From assembly GCF_900067135.1 (NCBI RefSeq), contig NZ_FJUR01000005.1, positions 124,001-188,000 of the forward strand: 64,000 nucleotides of DNA, in the 5' to 3' direction. Made by a program: the position numbers and the translations under genes. Within the stretch, counting starts at the first letter, position 1, and every line of letters starts with the position of its first letter. The notes beneath the pieces were generated by a model. The model had not been told where the DNA came from. It ran no database searches and saw only the letters and a program-made list of their open reading frames with translations. Origin of the DNA: Rhizobium sp. 9140. Its GTDB lineage: Bacteria > Pseudomonadota > Alphaproteobacteria > Rhizobiales > Rhizobiaceae. Positions 61,609 through 64,000 of this stretch are shown piece by piece.

Positions 61609-61735
61609 GGTATAGATCCCCAGGCCCTCCTGCGCTCATTGCAGAAGAGAAATAGGTGGCCGACTTTTACGCCGCCCGAAGCGGGACAATCCCGCCGCTA
61701 CCGTGGTCTAATTTTGCACCGCCGCTCTCATAGGT

Positions 61736-62195
61736 AGATTTGCAACAACAGCAATCGGTAGGTCAGCCCAAGTCGGCCTCGGAAAATGATAATCAGCGTC
61801 GCAACTCCCGATCGGCGAACGTCCTCGGAGCTCCAGAAGGTCACCGCGTGTCAGAGGTCGAAACACTACCATTCCATCCCGCTACCGCAACGAATGGCGA
61901 TCCCGCAACGTAACAAGATTGCAATTTCGAGAGCGTGAATCAAACAAAAGAGATGGAACCGTAGCTCCTTGTATGTTGATGCGAGACCCCAACGGAACGA
62001 AATGGTGAGAAGCATCGTGCTCTCATCGCATCGGCTGAAAAATAACGCTAAAGTTTAGGCAGCTATCCCGACACAAACAAGGAATTGAATTTCAGCGTAG
62101 TTCGGCATATAAATCTTGTGTCCAGCTCCCATATTGTGAGCTTCGACCATCGCTGAACGCTCTTTGCAATCCTTGGACCTGGAAAGGGGATCGGG
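61736..62195. other. Intergenic region, no supported gene
   Basis: About 460 bases between the IS21 element and the GntR gene. Base composition drifts towards AT rightward. No credible frame, repeat or RNA seen. Confidence 0.4.
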
Positions 62196-62861
62196 TTGAA
62201 TAGCGCTGACCATCATGTGTATCTCTCCATTAGAGAGCAAATCTTCGATGGCAGACTTCCAGCAAACTCGTTCATCCACATTCAGAGCTTAGCCACATTC
62301 CATAAAGTTAGCGCGCTTCCAGTCAGAGAAGCGTTAATCCGTCTCTCGGCGGAAGACCTGGTGGAATACAACAGATCGAGAGGCTTTATGCCCTCCCTGA
62401 TTAGCTTGAATACGCTGGTCGACAGTTATGACATAATTTACCACATCTATCAGCTCAATTTGAGAATAAATATAGCAACGAAGCCGGCAGACAATCTACC
62501 CGATGATGAAATTATCATGAGCATCGCCGAAGACGAAAACATTACGGCTAGATCTGTTGATGAAGCTTTGGAGCTTTTTGCGTCTCGACTGCTGAGGGAG
62601 CACTTCTATGGTTGCTTTCTTAGAGAGCTGAGGCGCACCCGGCCCTTTCGATTCCAAACTTTTCAACTGAGGGACGATATCGCTTTGATCGCGGAATATA
62701 TCCGCGACATGAAGGCGATGGTTATAAATCGCGAGTACGCAAAGATATACAGAACAAACAGAGATTTTCAAAGGGCCAATATTTCCAAACTGAAAGATAG
62801 ATACCACTTATTTGTAGAAAACACCCGGAAGAGCCAAGTATATAATACAATTATATCATGA
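62196..62861 (+). CDS. GntR-family transcriptional regulator, AT-rich
   Basis: 221 residues from a TTG with AAGGGG upstream. N-terminal winged helix (IREQIFDGRLPANSFIHIQSLATFHKVSALPVREALIRLSAEDLVE) of GntR type, then a helical FCD-like effector domain (TLVDSYDIIYHIYQLNLRI, ELFASRLLREHFYGCFLRELR). Codon use is clearly more AT-rich than its neighbours, ending in an AT-only-like stretch at 62840-62890, so recent transfer is likely. No obvious target next to it. Confidence 0.75.
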   Translation: MNSADHHVYLSIREQIFDGRLPANSFIHIQSLATFHKVSALPVREALIRLSAEDLVEYNRSRGFMPSLISLNTLVDSYDIIYHIYQLNLRINIATKPADNLPDDEIIMSIAEDENITARSVDEALELFASRLLREHFYGCFLRELRRTRPFRFQTFQLRDDIALIAEYIRDMKAMVINREYAKIYRTNRDFQRANISKLKDRYHLFVENTRKSQVYNTIIS

Positions 62862-62969
62862 TTATATTTGTTTAATTTCATTAAAATATAGGGATGGCGC
62901 TTCTTCCTCTGAGAATCGTGTGTCAAAATCTCCTAGCCACTGAAAAGGTCAGTGAAAAGGAGGAAAGAT

Positions 62970-63572
62970 ATGACCCAGACGCAAATCCCGGGCGAGCAGG
63001 CTGTTGCCATGCCACCCCCATCAACCGTTACCTCCCCGGAGAAAGTCAGTTCCGGAGCAATCGCCAGCGGCCATGCACAGGTTGTTCCCGGTTACGTCGA
63101 AGATGCAAGGCGGCGCGCCGAAATGGCAGATCGCTTCACGCTCGAACCGATCCTCGCCCGCTATTGCAAGGAAGAAGGGCTTTCGATGGAGATCGCGAAG
63201 GATCATCGACGCGAAATGTTGCGCTTTCTCGCGCTTTGCGGGACAGCGACACAGCACGGCAAATTCTACGGGATGACCGGCGCTGTCGACGAACTTTGGC
63301 ATACCTTCGTCATCTTCACCCGTGAATATGCTGCTTTCTGCGATGCCGTGGCGGGGAGGTTCCTGCATCACGTGCCGGAGGTCGAGGGCCAGATGTCCGC
63401 AAACACCTTCGAGCATTACCTCGCCTTCCTCGCCGACTACGAGGCGGTGTTCAATGAGCCGGCTCCTGCCGCCTACTGGCCGCGGCCCGAGGGCGATCCA
63501 GAGTCGGTCGCCTGTAAGGGTTGCAGCGCCTGCAGTAGCTGCGGTGGCGGAGGCTCCTGCACCGTACACTGA
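62970..63572 (+). CDS. GRDP/DUF1399-like protein with Cys/Gly-rich tail (copy 1)
   Basis: 200 residues, with AAAGGAGGAAAG upstream. N-terminal Pro/Ser/Thr-rich stretch, then GYVEDARRRAEMADRFTLEPILARYC, HRREMLRFLALCG, and DELWHTFVIFTREYAAFCDAVAG with HHVPEVEG, resembling the glycine-rich-domain (DUF1399) family motif D-x-x-W-H-x-F/H. The end, ACKGCSACSSCGGGGSCTVH, carries five cysteines spaced by Gly and Ser, possibly a metal site or modified peptide. Paralogue of the next gene. Confidence 0.65.
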   Translation: MTQTQIPGEQAVAMPPPSTVTSPEKVSSGAIASGHAQVVPGYVEDARRRAEMADRFTLEPILARYCKEEGLSMEIAKDHRREMLRFLALCGTATQHGKFYGMTGAVDELWHTFVIFTREYAAFCDAVAGRFLHHVPEVEGQMSANTFEHYLAFLADYEAVFNEPAPAAYWPRPEGDPESVACKGCSACSSCGGGGSCTVH

Positions 63573-63609
63573 CGACCCCATCGAGTTGAACAAATTAGGA
63601 GATGAAACG

Positions 63610-64000
63610 ATGCTTCAAGAAGCGATCGAAGACCGCAATGCTGTCGCCAGCGCCCCGGCTGGAATGCAACCTGCTGACGCCGATGCGGCGACAAAGCAAA
63701 CAGTCGGATATGCTTCAACCATCCCCGACTTTATCAAAGACGCTCGTCGGCGGACCAAAGTTGCCGAGAGCTTCGCTCTTGAGCCGATCCTTGCTCGCTA
63801 TTGCAAGGAAGAAGGGCTTTCGATGGAGATCGCGAAGGATCATCGACGCGAAATGTTGCGCTTTCTCGCGCTTTGCGGGACAGCGACACAGCACGGTAAA
63901 TTCTACGGAATGACCGGCGCAGTCGACGAACTGTGGCATACCTTCGTCATCTTCACTCGAGAATATGCCGCTTTCTGCGATGCCGTGGCGGGCCGGTTCC
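63610..64000 (+). CDS. GRDP/DUF1399-like protein, copy 2 (truncated by window end)
   Basis: 130 residues visible, start ATG at 63610 eight bases after GGAG, incomplete at the window edge. The N-terminus (MLQEAIEDRNAVASAPAG, later DFIKDARRRTKVAESFALEP) is diverged from copy 1. The following stretch is nearly identical in DNA to copy 1, with 101 bases (63796-63896) matching 63159-63259 exactly. Likely recent gene conversion between tandem paralogues. Confidence 0.7.
   Translation, partial: MLQEAIEDRNAVASAPAGMQPADADAATKQTVGYASTIPDFIKDARRRTKVAESFALEPILARYCKEEGLSMEIAKDHRREMLRFLALCGTATQHGKFYGMTGAVDELWHTFVIFTREYAAFCDAVAGRF

Larger units (their letters stand above)
59225..61730. mobile_element. Complete IS21-family insertion sequence (2506 bp)
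   Basis: The ends read TGTCAACGGCGG and, in inverted orientation, TGAGAGCGGCGG. Inner repeats related to GGCGGCGCAAAAGTCGGCCAC recur at each end (about 59255-59276 and 61653-61674). Both sides are flanked by TAGGT (59220-59224 and 61731-61735). Encodes IstA and IstB, leftward. Confidence 0.9.

Noticed and set aside
1..64000. CRISPR arrays and tRNA or rRNA genes
   Set aside because: I looked for regularly spaced direct repeats and tRNA/rRNA-like sequences on both strands and saw none.

Overview
The window is high-GC alphaproteobacterial DNA. It reads as part of a large repABC plasmid from a member of the Rhizobiaceae (Agrobacterium/Rhizobium type). The grounds are a complete repA-repB-repC cassette with parS-type 16-mers and a counter-transcribed RNA, a Ti-plasmid-style trb mating-pair operon, a Ti-style traAFBH / oriT / traCDG block, and TraR/TraM homologues. 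All identifications come from reading motifs and gene order; no database search was run.

Layout. 1-8 kb: a lipoprotein gene, then a sugar-amine (Amadori/fructosamine-like) catabolic locus. It has a polar amino-acid ABC transporter, an ornithine-cyclodeaminase-like protein, a LacI regulator, a SIS-domain deglycase/isomerase and a PfkB kinase. The kinase is frameshifted by a 17-bp imperfect tandem duplication. Two near-identical LacI-type operators (17 of 18 bases) sit in the two divergent promoter regions. 8-9.5 kb: small proteins of unknown function. 9.9-13.2 kb: a bigR-type sulfide-detoxification operon (persulfide dioxygenase fusion, ArsR repressor, two YeeE/YedE proteins, a TauE exporter). 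13.4-20.3 kb: an scpB-like/DUF1403/tyrosine-integrase module. Its integrase is split by a complete 3.81-kb Tn3-family transposon, with 40-bp inverted repeats and a GACCT target duplication. 20.5-24.1 kb: regulators, a GNAT acetyltransferase, an EamA exporter with a divergent Lrp regulator, and remnants of ParE, LysR and VapC genes and of a second integrase. 25.3-27.5 kb: two convergent genes of unknown function, one with a HEPN-like R-x4-H motif and one with a PD-(D/E)xK-like signature. 27.6-31.3 kb: repABC, read leftward.

31.7-41.3 kb: trbBCDEJKLFGHI, read rightward from a tra-box-like 18-mer shared with the divergent repABC promoter region. No traI (LuxI-type synthase) gene precedes trbB, although traR and traM lie at 43.6-44.6 kb. 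41.4-43.6 kb: a serine recombinase, a methyltransferase and an unusual stretch of nested inverted repeats. 44.9-53.2 kb: traHBFA leftward and traCDG rightward around a Q-type-like oriT and a second tra-box-like 18-mer. 53.2-59.1 kb: a secreted nuclease, a large Cap4/DUF4297-like nuclease-STAND ATPase, a convergent DUF3800 gene, a WGR-domain protein and an exported hydrolase. 59.2-61.7 kb: a complete IS21-family element with a TAGGT duplication. 62-64 kb: an AT-rich GntR gene and two tandem, partly converted paralogues of a Cys/Gly-tailed GRDP-like protein; the second runs off the window.

How it works together: TraR with its signal would bind the two tra-box-like sites and switch on trb, traAFBH and traCDG, perhaps with repABC, while TraM restrains it. 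RepA/RepB act on the three parS-type sites, and the RNA between repB and repC would set RepC level. The remainder is accessory cargo: catabolism, sulfide detoxification, candidate defence genes and mobile elements.
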